Assembly: GCA_015066935.1 (NCBI GenBank)
Contig: SVNK01000004.1
Coordinates: 118,765 to 182,764 of the forward strand
Source of the DNA: Ruminococcus sp.
GTDB taxonomy: Bacteria > Bacillota > Clostridia > Oscillospirales > Ruminococcaceae
DNA length: 64,000 nt
Direction: 5' to 3'
Positions 55,500-64,000 of this stretch are shown here, piece after piece. The notes beneath the pieces were generated by a model. The model was not told the origin of the DNA. It ran no database searches and saw only the letters and a list, made by a program, of their open reading frames with translations. The translations under genes were made by a program, and so were the position numbers. How positions within the stretch are numbered: the first letter of the stretch is position 1; each line of letters opens with the position of its first letter.

Positions 55500-55940
55500 T
55501 TACTCTTTTACTACCTCTCCGGTCCAGTCGATGATCCCGCCGAACTCGTAAATATGCGTATATCCCATATCAGCCAGCTTTTGTGAAGCCTCCTTGCTGC
55601 GCCGACCGCTTCGGCAGTATATGAGAATTACCTGGTCGAGGTCGGGCAATTCCTTTGGCTGCTCCGTACCGATAGACTCGTTGGGAATAAGAATCGCACC
55701 TGGGATATGACCACTGTCGAACTCGTCCTACCGCCGTACATCGACGATGATGTGACCGTCGTCAGCCCGCATCATCTCCTCGGCTTCTTCCTGTGTTATC
55801 TGCTGATATGTTGCCGTTTCAGAGAATGTTGCAGTCGGAACCTCCGACAGAACACTTTCCGGCAAACTTGTTTCATTACCGCAGGCTGACAGCAACAAAC
55901 ATAAAGAAGCAGCAGCTGTCAGAGCTATTGATCTTCTCAT
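55500..55940 (-). pseudogene. Rhodanese-like lipoprotein with one amber stop
   Basis: Lipoprotein signal (MRRSIALTAAASLCLLLSAC) then a rhodanese domain. Reading is broken by one TAG at 55728-55730, after GHIIVDVRR. The same frame continues with DEFDSGHIPGAILIPNES, the active-site loop YCRSGRRS, and FGGIIDWTG to a stop at 55500. All other family features are intact, so the change is recent or is read through. The ATG overlaps the stop region of the upstream esterase gene by 4 nt. Confidence 0.8.
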
Positions 55941-56599
55941 TTCACATACCACCTTATGCCTTTAGCTATGCGCTTCTCAGGCTCATTGAAGTGTCCGCCG
56001 TCGTTCCATTCAAGGATATGACGGGACACATTTTTATCGCCGCACAAAAGCTCATACTGCCTGCGGGTACAGTCTCCGACAGTTGCCATAATGCGGTCCC
56101 GCGCCATTTCCTCACGGTCCCCGAGGCTGAGATATACGGAACTATTCTGCAGAGCGATATGGCTCTCGGCGTAGCTTATCCAGTCTCCGAACCACAGTGA
56201 ACCCGAACAGCTGATGACTCCGCTGAATGCAAGGCTTTCATAGAATGCCCACAGACTGAAAAGTCCTGCAAGAGAGTATCCGCAGATGATACGCTTTCCC
56301 GTCAGACTGTACTCTTTCTCGCAGCAGGGAACACCGTCGTTCAAAAGCCAGTCCAGCATTTTGCGTCCACCGCCCGAAAAGGACATCTTTTTGTTGAGCG
56401 TGAACGCCCACGGCGAGAAGTCCGTGTTCCAGTCCTCGACTTCGTAAACAATATAATTGCACTTTACACCCTTACACAGTGCAAGGACTTTTTCAATGGT
56501 CTCGGAGCTGTTCTTCGTCTCGCCCCAGTATATCGTAGGAAGGTCAGCTCCGTTTATTTTGATATGGCAGGTTCTGCCGTTGATCTCCGTTGTTTTCAA
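55937..56599 (-). CDS. Putative esterase, alpha/beta hydrolase fold
   Basis: 220 residues. Nucleophile elbow GYSLAG (Ser at about residue 117), oxyanion-side SCSGSLWFGDW, an acid near SLGDREE, and catalytic His in WNDGGHFNEPEKR. This fits the putative esterase (enterobactin esterase/IroE-like) family. No signal peptide. TTG start at 56599 behind GGAG. Operon order on the minus strand: flavodoxin, DUF3795, esterase, rhodanese. Confidence 0.8.
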   Translation of the reverse strand: MKTTEINGRTCHIKINGADLPTIYWGETKNSSETIEKVLALCKGVKCNYIVYEVEDWNTDFSPWAFTLNKKMSFSGGGRKMLDWLLNDGVPCCEKEYSLTGKRIICGYSLAGLFSLWAFYESLAFSGVISCSGSLWFGDWISYAESHIALQNSSVYLSLGDREEMARDRIMATVGDCTRRQYELLCGDKNVSRHILEWNDGGHFNEPEKRIAKGIRWYVK

Positions 56600-56603
56600 C
56601 TTT

Positions 56604-57002
56604 TTATTTTTCTCCTGTCTTAATGAAGTCTATCAGCTTTTCAAGGTCATCAAAGTCGTCGTAGTCGCCGATTATTCCCTCACGGTGATAGACAATTCCT
56701 GATTTTTCGTTGCGTTCAAGGCAGTTCAGAAGCTCCTCAACGCCGAATCTCCTTGTGAACTCAGCAAATGCCCGAGCTTTTATCTTCTCCTTGTACAGTC
56801 CCTTGCGGCAGCTTTCGGGCTTGCACTCGTAACAGCCGCTTATATTCTTTTCAAGTACGCATTTTCTGTTTTCGCACCATTCGGCATCCTTGCACCATGA
56901 AAGGTCGAGAAAGCCGTCCTGCTTACATCCCTTGCACTCAGCATTTTCCGAGCACAGACAGCAGGCAAGTCCGCATCGTGCGATACCTAATTCACGTTTC
57001 AT
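56604..57002 (-). CDS. DUF3795 cysteine-rich protein
   Basis: 132 residues. The N-terminal half has paired cysteines (RCGLACCLCSENAECKGC, CKDAEWCENRKC, CYECKPESC) typical of DUF3795, probably binding a metal. The C-terminal half is helical. No enzyme activity is established for the family. CGGAGG precedes the ATG, and 4 nt separate it from the esterase gene. Confidence 0.85.
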   Translation of the reverse strand: MKRELGIARCGLACCLCSENAECKGCKQDGFLDLSWCKDAEWCENRKCVLEKNISGCYECKPESCRKGLYKEKIKARAFAEFTRRFGVEELLNCLERNEKSGIVYHREGIIGDYDDFDDLEKLIDFIKTGEK

Positions 57003-57024
57003 TTATGTACCTCCGTATGTGTGA

Positions 57025-57567
57025 TTATTCTATGGAAACTCCCATATCATACGCTTCTTTCAGCGCCGAGTTACCGTCAATGTCGCCGATGTCATTTACT
57101 CCTCGCACTAATACTGTACCTATACTTTCAAGCTTGAAGAACTCCAGCACCATTTGGTACTGCATCAGTATCGGATCAAACAGATTCGGAAGATATGCTG
57201 CTCCTACAAGCAAAAGTCCGAGTTTCTTGATATGAAACGTGTTCCTCATGGGAGTGTGAAGCCTGTCCACGATAGCTTTAAGCTGTGCGCTGATACCATA
57301 GAAATACACAGGCGAGGCAATGACGACAATATCCGCATTTCTTAGCTTCTCATATATCTTCACCATGTCATCATCCTGGAAACATTTATTGCCTTCTCGC
57401 ACGAAACAGCTGTTACAGCCTATGCAGGGATTGACATTATAATCGGCAACATACACTATCTCAACGTTATTATTCTGGACAGCTCCATCTGCAAAGCTCT
57501 GCACCAGCCGTGCAGTATTGCCATTTTTTCTCATGCTGCCGTTGAGTATTAATATATTATTTTTCAT
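57025..57567 (-). CDS. Flavodoxin-family NAD(P)H oxidoreductase
   Basis: 180 residues. FMN phosphate loop NGSMRKNGNTARLVQ, ASPVYFYGISAQLKAIVDR flavin contact, and a cysteine pair in CIGCNSCF as in iron-sulfur flavoprotein relatives. Likely reduces quinones or other small molecules, or takes part in electron transfer. Probably the first gene of the four-gene minus-strand run. Between it and the restriction operon lies a hairpin GAGCCTCC/GGAGGCTC (57619-57638). Confidence 0.85.
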   Translation of the reverse strand: MKNNILILNGSMRKNGNTARLVQSFADGAVQNNNVEIVYVADYNVNPCIGCNSCFVREGNKCFQDDDMVKIYEKLRNADIVVIASPVYFYGISAQLKAIVDRLHTPMRNTFHIKKLGLLLVGAAYLPNLFDPILMQYQMVLEFFKLESIGTVLVRGVNDIGDIDGNSALKEAYDMGVSIE

Positions 57568-57618
57568 TTATAATCCTTATTCACTTTTATTGCCTCATAT
57601 ATAAGATAAGTAGATTGA

Positions 57619-57638
57619 GAGCCTCCTCTCGGAGGCTC
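57619..57638 (-). terminator. Hairpin after the type III restriction gene
   Basis: GAGCCTCC/GGAGGCTC, 14 nt after the res stop. No T run, so strength is uncertain. Confidence 0.45.
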
Positions 57639-57651
57639 ATTAATAGCTCTA

Positions 57652-60600
57652 TTACAGCTTAATCATATTTAGGAGTTCTTGATAATTATTAACCGCATCA
57701 TATAGAACTTCACTTGTATTGACCTTGTTGAACAGAACCCTCGCACAGTCAATTTTCGCTTTTTCAATAGGTCTGAGATCAATACTTGACATTGAACCTT
57801 TAGTTTCAGCAATAAAATATATATGCTTTACTGTTCCCTCGTTAAAGGCTATCGCCCAGTCAGGTGAATAATGGCCTAAAGGAGTTGGTATATTGAATCC
57901 CTTCGGAAGTTTAGCATATACACATACTTCTGATGCTGAATCAAGATCTTCTGCAAATCTGCGTTCTACGCTCTTTTCAGCAGTACCATCAGTAAATACA
58001 TAGTTCTGAACGTGTTTCTGTGCCTTAAATGCCTTATCAAAGCTCTGATTGCTCTTATCAGCAGTAAAGATATTAGAATCGTATTCGCCATCTATCTGAT
58101 TATAGCTTATATGGTCAACGATCATTGTCGCTTTTTGCTCACGAATAAGACGAATCATTTTAGCAATGAACTCCTCAGGATTGTATTTAAACATTGCAAA
58201 CTTGTCTATCCGCAATCCTTTTATAATTGCAGCAACAGTATTTCTTGTAAGAACAGTTCCTTCTGCTATCTTACCGATAAGATCATAACGTATCTGGCTG
58301 ATCTGAGCGTGACGAAGAGTTTGAGTCCTTGTCTTTGCAGTGTCAAAGGAGTCGTTCCTTTCAATCTCATACTGATTTATATCAGACTTCTGCTGACCTG
58401 TTGTAGTGGTGTATTGCAGTTCAGAAACATACAGATTATTATTTATATGATCTATTGCTTTCTGTACTAATTCTGAGCTGTCAAAGTTAACGGTATATGC
58501 ATACTTATGATTGATGGATTTCCATAGAGTCTGAAATTCCTTCTTATAGAAATTTTCATTAAGCGGATTGTCTTTAACTTTGGTTTCGTGTCCATCTGAT
58601 ACCATATCTTTCAGCACACTATCGTCAAATATGCCCTGTACCAGTTTATGAATACCAGCTTCAATATCTTTTAAATCTTCCGAAACCGGAATAAGAGTAT
58701 TATTTGCAAGATCATTTCTGTACTCATCGGTTACATTGTCATCATCATCAATATAGTCGTTCTTAAGAAGATACTTATATATCGCCTTAGCTTGCTTATT
58801 ATCGATAACAACAGGGATTTCGCCATTCATAACAGTTTTTCCTACAAAGTATTCTATAGTTGCCTTTGATGGTCTGTCATAGAGTACTGTCTTTATATCA
58901 GCCTGTAAATCTGCTACAAAGTTCTTATAGCTCTCGCTTGCAATAACCGTCAGCATATTAATACTGTGAACGTTATCACCACAGGAGTCATTATCCATAC
59001 GATTACCTGACTGATTCACACATAATCTTAGTCCTCGTCCTACTTCCTGACGTTTCAAGGTCTGACTGTCCGAATGCTTTAATGTACATATCTGGAATAC
59101 ATTAGGATTGTCCCAGCCTTCACGAAGAGCGGAATGTGAGAAGATAAAACGAGTAGGCTCATCAAAGCTCAGCAGACGCTCCTTATTTTTAAGGATAAGA
59201 TCATAAGCTGAAATATCATCTGATATATCACTACCACGCTTGACGGAACTATCTACGCTCCTGCCTTTTTTGTCAATACTGAAATAACCACGATGTACTT
59301 TTGTAACCTCACTGCAAGTGCTTCGGAGATACTTCTGATAGTCAGTATCAAACATAGTGAGGTTATCGTTCAGGATACTGGTATACTCCTGCTCGAACAT
59401 CTCACCGTATTCACCAAGCATTTCATCGCCGTTTTCATCATACTGACGATACTTTGCGACTTCATCAATGAAGAACAGCGAAAGCGTCTTTATACCCATA
59501 TTATAGAGCTTTTCTTCCTTTTCAAAGTGAGAAAGAATAGTCTCTCTTATCTGGATTCGGCGCATATCCTTCTCAGAAATATCACCTGTGATCTCACCAG
59601 TCTGCAATATCTCTCCGTTAGTGAATGTAACTGTACCACGGATAGGATCAATGTCAGAGATAAGATAACCCTTATACTGCTCCATTTCATTGGATTTGTA
59701 ATAGAGGTTATCATCAACGCCGAGCACTCTGGTCTCACGCTTTATATGATCTTTGTACTTGACTTCCAGTTCTATCCTTGCCATAGGCGGCTTATTGTTT
59801 GAGAGCACAATGCTCTCCAGATACAGATACTTATCCGTACCGCGAAGGTTCTTCACCTCAAAGCCCTTGACTTCTATTTTCTTGACAAGACGTTTATTAT
59901 AGGCGTCAAGGGCGTCAAGAACATAGACAAGGTTATGTTGCTTAGCGTGAGTAGCTGAGTAGTTAAGGCTGAACAGCGGATTGAAGTTCTTCAGTGCTTT
60001 CTGTGTTACCGCTCCACCCATTTTCTGCGGCTCATCAAGTATAATGATAGGTCGGTTCGCCTTGATAACGTCGATAGGACGGCGTGAACCGAAATCGTCA
60101 CGCTTCGAGTAGATGATACGAGCGTCCTTGCTCTTGCCGTCCTCTTTGAGAGAAGCTGCAAAAGCCTGCGTATTGATTATCATTACATTGATACCGGCGC
60201 TTGACGAAAAGTTGTCCAGCTGATTGAGGTTAGAGCTGTTGTACACGAAAAATCTCGCCTTCTTGCCGTAATGCTCCATGAAGTGATCCACGGTTATCTC
60301 AAAGGACTTCTTTACACCCTCACGGATAGCTATACTCGGCACAACAACAATGAACTTGCTCCAGCCGTAACGCTTGTTCAGCTCGAACATAGTCTTTATG
60401 TAAACATAGGTCTTACCCGTACCGGTCTCCATTTCGATGTCAAGGCTGCATCTGCCAAGCTCCTTTATAAGATTCGGAGAGAGACGGATATTATTAGCAG
60501 TCTGCATTTCGTGGATATTTTTCAGCAGTTCAGTATCTGTAAGCTGTACGGCTTCATTCTTGTAGCCCATGCAGTTTTCGATGTCGAGGAGTTCTTCATC

Positions 60601-60765
60601 TTCGGCAGTGTCCTCCGCAAGGAAAGAAAGCTGCTTGTTTTCTTCAAGTGTACCAATATCACGGAGATAACCCACACGCTCGTGAAGTCCCTGACCTTTG
60701 AATATATTCACAACAGCTTCGACAGCATCGGTCTGATACTGTTGTATCTTAAAATTGAATTTCAT
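57652..60765 (-). CDS. Type III restriction enzyme, Res subunit
   Basis: 1037 residues. Superfamily 2 helicase: motif I METGTGKT (112-119), motif II ILDEPQKMGG, and motif VI region LKRQEVGRGLRLCVNQ. A C-terminal PD-(D/E)XK nuclease follows with SPDWAIAF and IYFIAETKG. With Mod it cleaves DNA when unmethylated sites are in opposite orientation. GGAAG precedes the ATG. Last gene of a minus-strand run mod - small membrane protein - res. Confidence 0.95.
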   Translation of the reverse strand: MKFNFKIQQYQTDAVEAVVNIFKGQGLHERVGYLRDIGTLEENKQLSFLAEDTAEDEELLDIENCMGYKNEAVQLTDTELLKNIHEMQTANNIRLSPNLIKELGRCSLDIEMETGTGKTYVYIKTMFELNKRYGWSKFIVVVPSIAIREGVKKSFEITVDHFMEHYGKKARFFVYNSSNLNQLDNFSSSAGINVMIINTQAFAASLKEDGKSKDARIIYSKRDDFGSRRPIDVIKANRPIIILDEPQKMGGAVTQKALKNFNPLFSLNYSATHAKQHNLVYVLDALDAYNKRLVKKIEVKGFEVKNLRGTDKYLYLESIVLSNNKPPMARIELEVKYKDHIKRETRVLGVDDNLYYKSNEMEQYKGYLISDIDPIRGTVTFTNGEILQTGEITGDISEKDMRRIQIRETILSHFEKEEKLYNMGIKTLSLFFIDEVAKYRQYDENGDEMLGEYGEMFEQEYTSILNDNLTMFDTDYQKYLRSTCSEVTKVHRGYFSIDKKGRSVDSSVKRGSDISDDISAYDLILKNKERLLSFDEPTRFIFSHSALREGWDNPNVFQICTLKHSDSQTLKRQEVGRGLRLCVNQSGNRMDNDSCGDNVHSINMLTVIASESYKNFVADLQADIKTVLYDRPSKATIEYFVGKTVMNGEIPVVIDNKQAKAIYKYLLKNDYIDDDDNVTDEYRNDLANNTLIPVSEDLKDIEAGIHKLVQGIFDDSVLKDMVSDGHETKVKDNPLNENFYKKEFQTLWKSINHKYAYTVNFDSSELVQKAIDHINNNLYVSELQYTTTTGQQKSDINQYEIERNDSFDTAKTRTQTLRHAQISQIRYDLIGKIAEGTVLTRNTVAAIIKGLRIDKFAMFKYNPEEFIAKMIRLIREQKATMIVDHISYNQIDGEYDSNIFTADKSNQSFDKAFKAQKHVQNYVFTDGTAEKSVERRFAEDLDSASEVCVYAKLPKGFNIPTPLGHYSPDWAIAFNEGTVKHIYFIAETKGSMSSIDLRPIEKAKIDCARVLFNKVNTSEVLYDAVNNYQELLNMIKL

Positions 60766-60776
60766 AGTTCAACTTC

Positions 60777-61343
60777 CTACTTTTTTATTGATTTCTCTAT
60801 GAATTTTTTCATAGAATCGATTAATGCTGTTTTATATTCGGATATTCTTTTATTGGCGGTATTCTTTCTTTGGTTGATTTCGTAATAATTATATGAATCA
60901 CCTGTATTAGACTCAAATGCTATGTGATTTTCACAGTATTCTTTAAGCTCTATCTCTAAACTAATGGAGTCATCTTGCGTCATTCTATCTTCAATAGTTG
61001 CTATTGTTTCATATACTTCATTACTATAACCACCTTCACCGTCCGGTTCACGCCAAAGCGAAAAAAATGTTTTTTCAAGTTTGAAACATAATTCCTTTTC
61101 TTTTTTCATCTCGTTCAAATTTTGAAATAAATCTTTTTCGTGTTTAGAAAACATTAGTTTTACAATGTTTTCTGATACATCTTCATCATTTTCTATTTTG
61201 CCAAGTATTTCTATTCTCTTATCTAAAAGCTCAATGTTTTTTGCTTGACAGAGTTCCTTTTTGGTTTGATGGTTTGCATATAAAGCAACTAAAACTGCTG
61301 CTCCTTCTATAATAGCGGTAACATTTTCTACATTCAACTTCAC
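60777..61343 (-). CDS. Membrane-anchored helical protein inside the type III operon
   Basis: 188 residues, not recognised. One N-terminal hydrophobic segment (AIIEGAAVLVALYA, about 10-23) is followed by ~165 residues of charged helix (many Glu/Lys), so an anchored cytoplasmic helical domain. GTG start at 61343 directly abuts the mod stop codon, with a GGAAGG site inside mod, and the gene ends 11 nt before res. It is therefore translated with the methylase and nuclease. Its AT-rich composition differs from mod. Confidence 0.65.
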   Translation of the reverse strand: MKLNVENVTAIIEGAAVLVALYANHQTKKELCQAKNIELLDKRIEILGKIENDEDVSENIVKLMFSKHEKDLFQNLNEMKKEKELCFKLEKTFFSLWREPDGEGGYSNEVYETIATIEDRMTQDDSISLEIELKEYCENHIAFESNTGDSYNYYEINQRKNTANKRISEYKTALIDSMKKFIEKSIKK

Positions 61344-63371
61344 TTACAGCACCTTCCTAACCGTATCCTTAGAATAAGCCTCAAAGATCTGGTCGAAGTT
61401 AGCGGCAACGGAGTCGCTTGCCATTGAGCTGTCACGCATAACGAAGTAATACGGCTTCATTTTTGCGACAGCAGTAATAGTCTCCTCGGTGACATTTTCA
61501 TCGAAGCAGGCAATGAGGAAGCCGTCAGCGACTTTATAAACGGTCTTGCCGCCGATAACGGTCTGCTCTACCTTGCTTGAAAGGAGCACTCCGAGATCGA
61601 GCATTACCTGGAAAAGCAGGTCCTCGGGAGTTCTGTCTTCCTTGATGTTATCGACAGTACCCATAAGCGTTTCAATGGTAAGCTCGTCGGGGTTATAGTA
61701 AACGTCCTTCATATTGGTGCTGTCAAGCTTGAGGACACGGAAGCCTGTATCGAGTCCGGCGGTAGTCATAGGGTTTTCTTCTTTTATCTTAGCGCCTGCT
61801 CTGCGTATTCTTTCCTTGCCTATCTCGCACAGATTAGCATAATTAGGGGACTTGCTTTCTTCTTCAAGCTGGACAAGAATGTATTTTCTATTACCATTAT
61901 CTTCTGCGTTTTTCTTCATAACAGCATGTGCAGTTGTTGCAGAACCTGAAAAGAAATCTATAATTAGATCATCAGTGTCAGTTGAAATACTCAATATTCT
62001 ATCAATTAATCTTACAGGTTTTGGGGTATCAAATGGAGCTTTATTATTAAATAATTCCGCCAGCTCAGTCGCAGCTTCTCCTGTATGCCCTACCTCTGAA
62101 TGCGACCATAGATTAGTTGGAACTCTTCCTGCACTTTGATCTAAGTATTGTTTTCTTCTTATACCACCTAAGCCGTGACCTGTAAAATACAATACTGGCC
62201 AAGGTTGCTCTTTATTTTCACCTCGTTCATATCTGGTTTTGGCTTGTTTCTTGGCGGAAATAAGATTCTTTAATACAATCGCAGGAAGTGATGAAGGCAC
62301 TCCTTCTGTTTTTCCACATAATTCACATCTTTTTTCATAATCATCAATTGGCTTTAATTCGTATTCAGCCCATTCATTCATATATGTAAACATCTGAGAT
62401 TGGCCTAAACTCCAACAACGCCCTTGTGGTGGATATAAGTATTCGCCAGTTATTGGATGTTGAATTGCATATACCATGCCTTGATGCGTTGCAGCTCCAG
62501 GGGCATTTATTGTAACTGAGGCCCACAAACGTGGATCACCATCAAGACTTCCATAATGCTCATCCATTTCGTCTGTTCGAGGTAACCTTTTGGGATTCCA
62601 CCCAAGTTGCTTAGAATACACAATAATATGCTCTTTTTCAACTGCTATTCCCTTGGAATCATTTCTTTTGGAATACGTTCTTTGCCATGCAATATCAGCA
62701 ACAAAACATTCAGCTCCAAATATCTCTGAGCATACTTTTATTAGATTTGCTGCTTCATTATCATCAATAGAAATAAAAATAACACCGTCATCACTCAGTA
62801 AATCCTTAGCCAGTTTCAATCTCGGATAAATCATATTAAGCCAGTCTGTATGGAATCTGCCGTTGCTTTCAGTATTCAGCACAAGGCGGTTGCCTTCCTC
62901 GTCGAACTGTCCGCTCCTGTCAAGATAATCCTCTGTATTCTCCGCAAAATCATCATTGTAAACGAAGTCGTTGCCCGTATTATAGGGCGGATCGATGTAT
63001 ATCATCTTTACCTTGCCGAGATAGGTTTCCTGCAAAAGTTTGAGAACGTCAAGGTTATCGCCCTCGATATAGAGGTTTTCTGTATTATCAAAGTCAACGC
63101 TTTCCTCACGGCAAGGACGGAGAGTCTTAGCTATCGGTGAATTTGCCGCAAGTACGGCTTTTTTCTTGTCAGGCCAGGTGAACTGATAGCGTTCATCTTT
63201 GCCCTCAACAACAGTTGTACTTATCTCCTGCATGAGAACGTCTTTATCTATTGCACGGACAACTTCGCCGTTCTCGTTGATAGTCTCGGTTACTGCGTTC
63301 GGGAACATCGCCGCAAGCTTGGCAAAGTTCTCGTCAGCTTTGTTCGGGGTGTGCATTTTGAGTTTGTCCAT
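61344..63371 (-). CDS. Type III DNA methyltransferase, Mod subunit
   Basis: 675 residues, beta-class N6-adenine methylase: DPPYNTG (127-133) before the AdoMet motif DFFSGSATTAHAVM (about 470-485). The ~250 residues between hold the target recognition domain, which is visibly more AT-rich than the conserved flanks, as usual for a swapped specificity region. Methylates one strand of an asymmetric site and guides Res. GAGGAAG precedes the ATG. Confidence 0.95.
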   Translation of the reverse strand: MDKLKMHTPNKADENFAKLAAMFPNAVTETINENGEVVRAIDKDVLMQEISTTVVEGKDERYQFTWPDKKKAVLAANSPIAKTLRPCREESVDFDNTENLYIEGDNLDVLKLLQETYLGKVKMIYIDPPYNTGNDFVYNDDFAENTEDYLDRSGQFDEEGNRLVLNTESNGRFHTDWLNMIYPRLKLAKDLLSDDGVIFISIDDNEAANLIKVCSEIFGAECFVADIAWQRTYSKRNDSKGIAVEKEHIIVYSKQLGWNPKRLPRTDEMDEHYGSLDGDPRLWASVTINAPGAATHQGMVYAIQHPITGEYLYPPQGRCWSLGQSQMFTYMNEWAEYELKPIDDYEKRCELCGKTEGVPSSLPAIVLKNLISAKKQAKTRYERGENKEQPWPVLYFTGHGLGGIRRKQYLDQSAGRVPTNLWSHSEVGHTGEAATELAELFNNKAPFDTPKPVRLIDRILSISTDTDDLIIDFFSGSATTAHAVMKKNAEDNGNRKYILVQLEEESKSPNYANLCEIGKERIRRAGAKIKEENPMTTAGLDTGFRVLKLDSTNMKDVYYNPDELTIETLMGTVDNIKEDRTPEDLLFQVMLDLGVLLSSKVEQTVIGGKTVYKVADGFLIACFDENVTEETITAVAKMKPYYFVMRDSSMASDSVAANFDQIFEAYSKDTVRKVL

Positions 63372-63394
63372 TTATTCTTCCTCTTTTTCTTCTT

Positions 63395-63880
63395 TCAGCT
63401 TTTTCTTCTCTCAATTTCTTCTTTCAGCTTTGTATGCTCTTCAGAAGAAAGCTTGATAAAATTCAATACCGTTTCATCATTTGGCTTGAAAACATCATCT
63501 CTCAATATTGTGTAAAGCATATACCTTGCCATCAAGTAATCATATTCATTAATTGAAACATAATCTGTATCGTTTGCAAATCTTATAATATGCAAATGCA
63601 CTTTATTTCTGATAGTTTTAAGAGCTTTCAGGTATGGGTAAGCTTTACCGGTCAAGGATATGAGCTTCTTTTCCTTTACTTTATTTATCAGGAATTCAAA
63701 ATCCATCATTTCTTCCCTTGGTGTATCAAGTTCTGTTGCGGTTGTAATAATGTATTTTTTCTTCTTTCCATCTTCTTCAAATACATTAGAATGGATAGGT
63801 TTGCTGTTTTCCCATTTATCTGTTTTTCTGTATCCACCTTTTACAACTAAATGATGAAAAATGCTTTCTATTATGTGGTG
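63395..63880 (-). pseudogene. HEPN-like protein, 5' end cut off by an IS element
   Basis: An open frame of about 160 codons continues from the stop at 63395 up to the IS boundary at 63880 with no start codon of its own at the far end. The segment IRNKVHLH fits the HEPN nuclease signature (Arg, polar residue, then His five residues on). The rest is helical and charged, and it starts HIIESIFHHLVVKGGYRKTD. HEPN proteins are often RNases in defence and toxin systems. The location next to mod fits. Whether the missing start lies beyond the IS cannot be seen. Confidence 0.6.
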
Positions 63881-64000
63881 CTATACTAAAAAAGTAGACA
63901 AAAAGAGAAAGACAAGGTATAATAAAAGAAAAGGGCAGGAGGAAAAAGAAATGGCAGGAAAGAAAAGTCCACGATACAGTGAAGAATTCAAAAAAACAAT
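63881..64000 (+). mobile_element. IS3-family insertion sequence, left end (partial)
   Basis: The terminal sequence TGCTATACTAAAAAAGTAGAC resembles an IS3/IS150-group inverted repeat, followed by a TATAAT-like promoter element and the start of orfA. The right part lies outside the window. Confidence 0.75.
63951..64000 (+). CDS. IS3-family transposase orfA, N-terminus only
   Basis: MAGKKSPRYSEEFKKT is the typical start of the HTH-containing OrfA protein. GGAGG lies 9 nt before the ATG. The window ends after 16 codons. Confidence 0.8.
   Translation, partial: MAGKKSPRYSEEFKKT

Noticed and set aside
63386..63430. Duplicated TTTCTTCTTTCAGCTTT at the mod start as an attachment site
   Set aside because: Explained by the Lys/Glu-rich end of the HEPN-like gene and the mod ribosome site; no other sign of integration.
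1..64000. CRISPR array
   Set aside because: No regularly spaced repeats and no cas genes seen; repeats present are palindromic and only in two copies.

Overview
The window looks like chromosome of a cellulolytic, anaerobic Firmicute of the Ruminococcus type (inference, closest in style to the R. flavefaciens/champanellensis group). Four secreted proteins end in type I dockerin modules. One is a family 9 cellulase with a carbohydrate-binding module; there is also a complete xylose/xyloside utilisation locus, BspA-like leucine-rich repeat proteins and a free-standing Spo0A-type DNA-binding domain. Gene starts have strong AGGAGG-like ribosome sites, and promoters are close to TTGACA-17-TATAAT.

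Layout. 0.1-8.3 kb: ABC exporter, LRR protein, AraC regulator, MATE efflux pump, cysteine synthase, two small unknown proteins and a dockerin protein. The MATE and cysK genes are each preceded by a copy of the same ~115 bp multi-hairpin sequence. 8.4-12.1 kb: glyA, an AT-rich membrane protein gene and rarA. 12.1-12.7 kb: no protein gene, but a complete ~570 nt transcription unit on the minus strand (consensus promoter, dense helices, rho-independent terminator), a candidate large structured RNA. 12.8-15.9 kb: an XRE repressor facing a three-gene ABC-2 exporter operon with two matching operators at its promoter. 15.9-17.7 kb: a 260 bp palindromic element and a membrane glycosyltransferase. 17.8-27.3 kb: transglutaminase-like/LRR/dockerin protein, HD hydrolase, GH13 enzyme fused to DUF1653, CapD-like nucleotide-sugar dehydratase, GH9 cellulase.

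27.3-39.9 kb is a xyloside locus: sugar ABC permeases and binding protein, a DUF4380 protein, an AraC regulator, transaldolase-like aldolase, xylB, xylA and a GH3 glycosidase, with a PD-(D/E)XK-like DUF4268 gene between xylB and xylA. Together these genes would take up xylo-oligosaccharides or glycosides, cleave them, and pass xylose through xylulose 5-phosphate to the pentose phosphate pathway. 40.2-46.9 kb holds an ABC-F protein, a CotH lipoprotein, a PfkB sugar kinase with a YunG-like gene, a CAP-domain dockerin protein, tRNA-Pro(GGG) and the Spo0A-C protein.

47.4-64 kb is accessory DNA. A decayed phage-protein/toxin C-terminus with an intact small partner gene comes first. Then follows an integrated element whose left junction is a tRNA-Ser 3' end plus terminator at 48.41-48.47 kb. 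The element carries a tyrosine integrase, a small HTH protein, a HerA-like ATPase that appears to be joined to its upstream gene by a -1 frameshift, and a peptidase/HTH protein. Beyond lie a rhodanese pseudogene with an esterase, a DUF3795 protein and a flavodoxin-like protein, then a type III restriction-modification operon (mod, a small membrane-anchored protein, res) with a HEPN-like gene cut by an IS3-family element at the right edge. No CRISPR array, rRNA or replication origin was seen.
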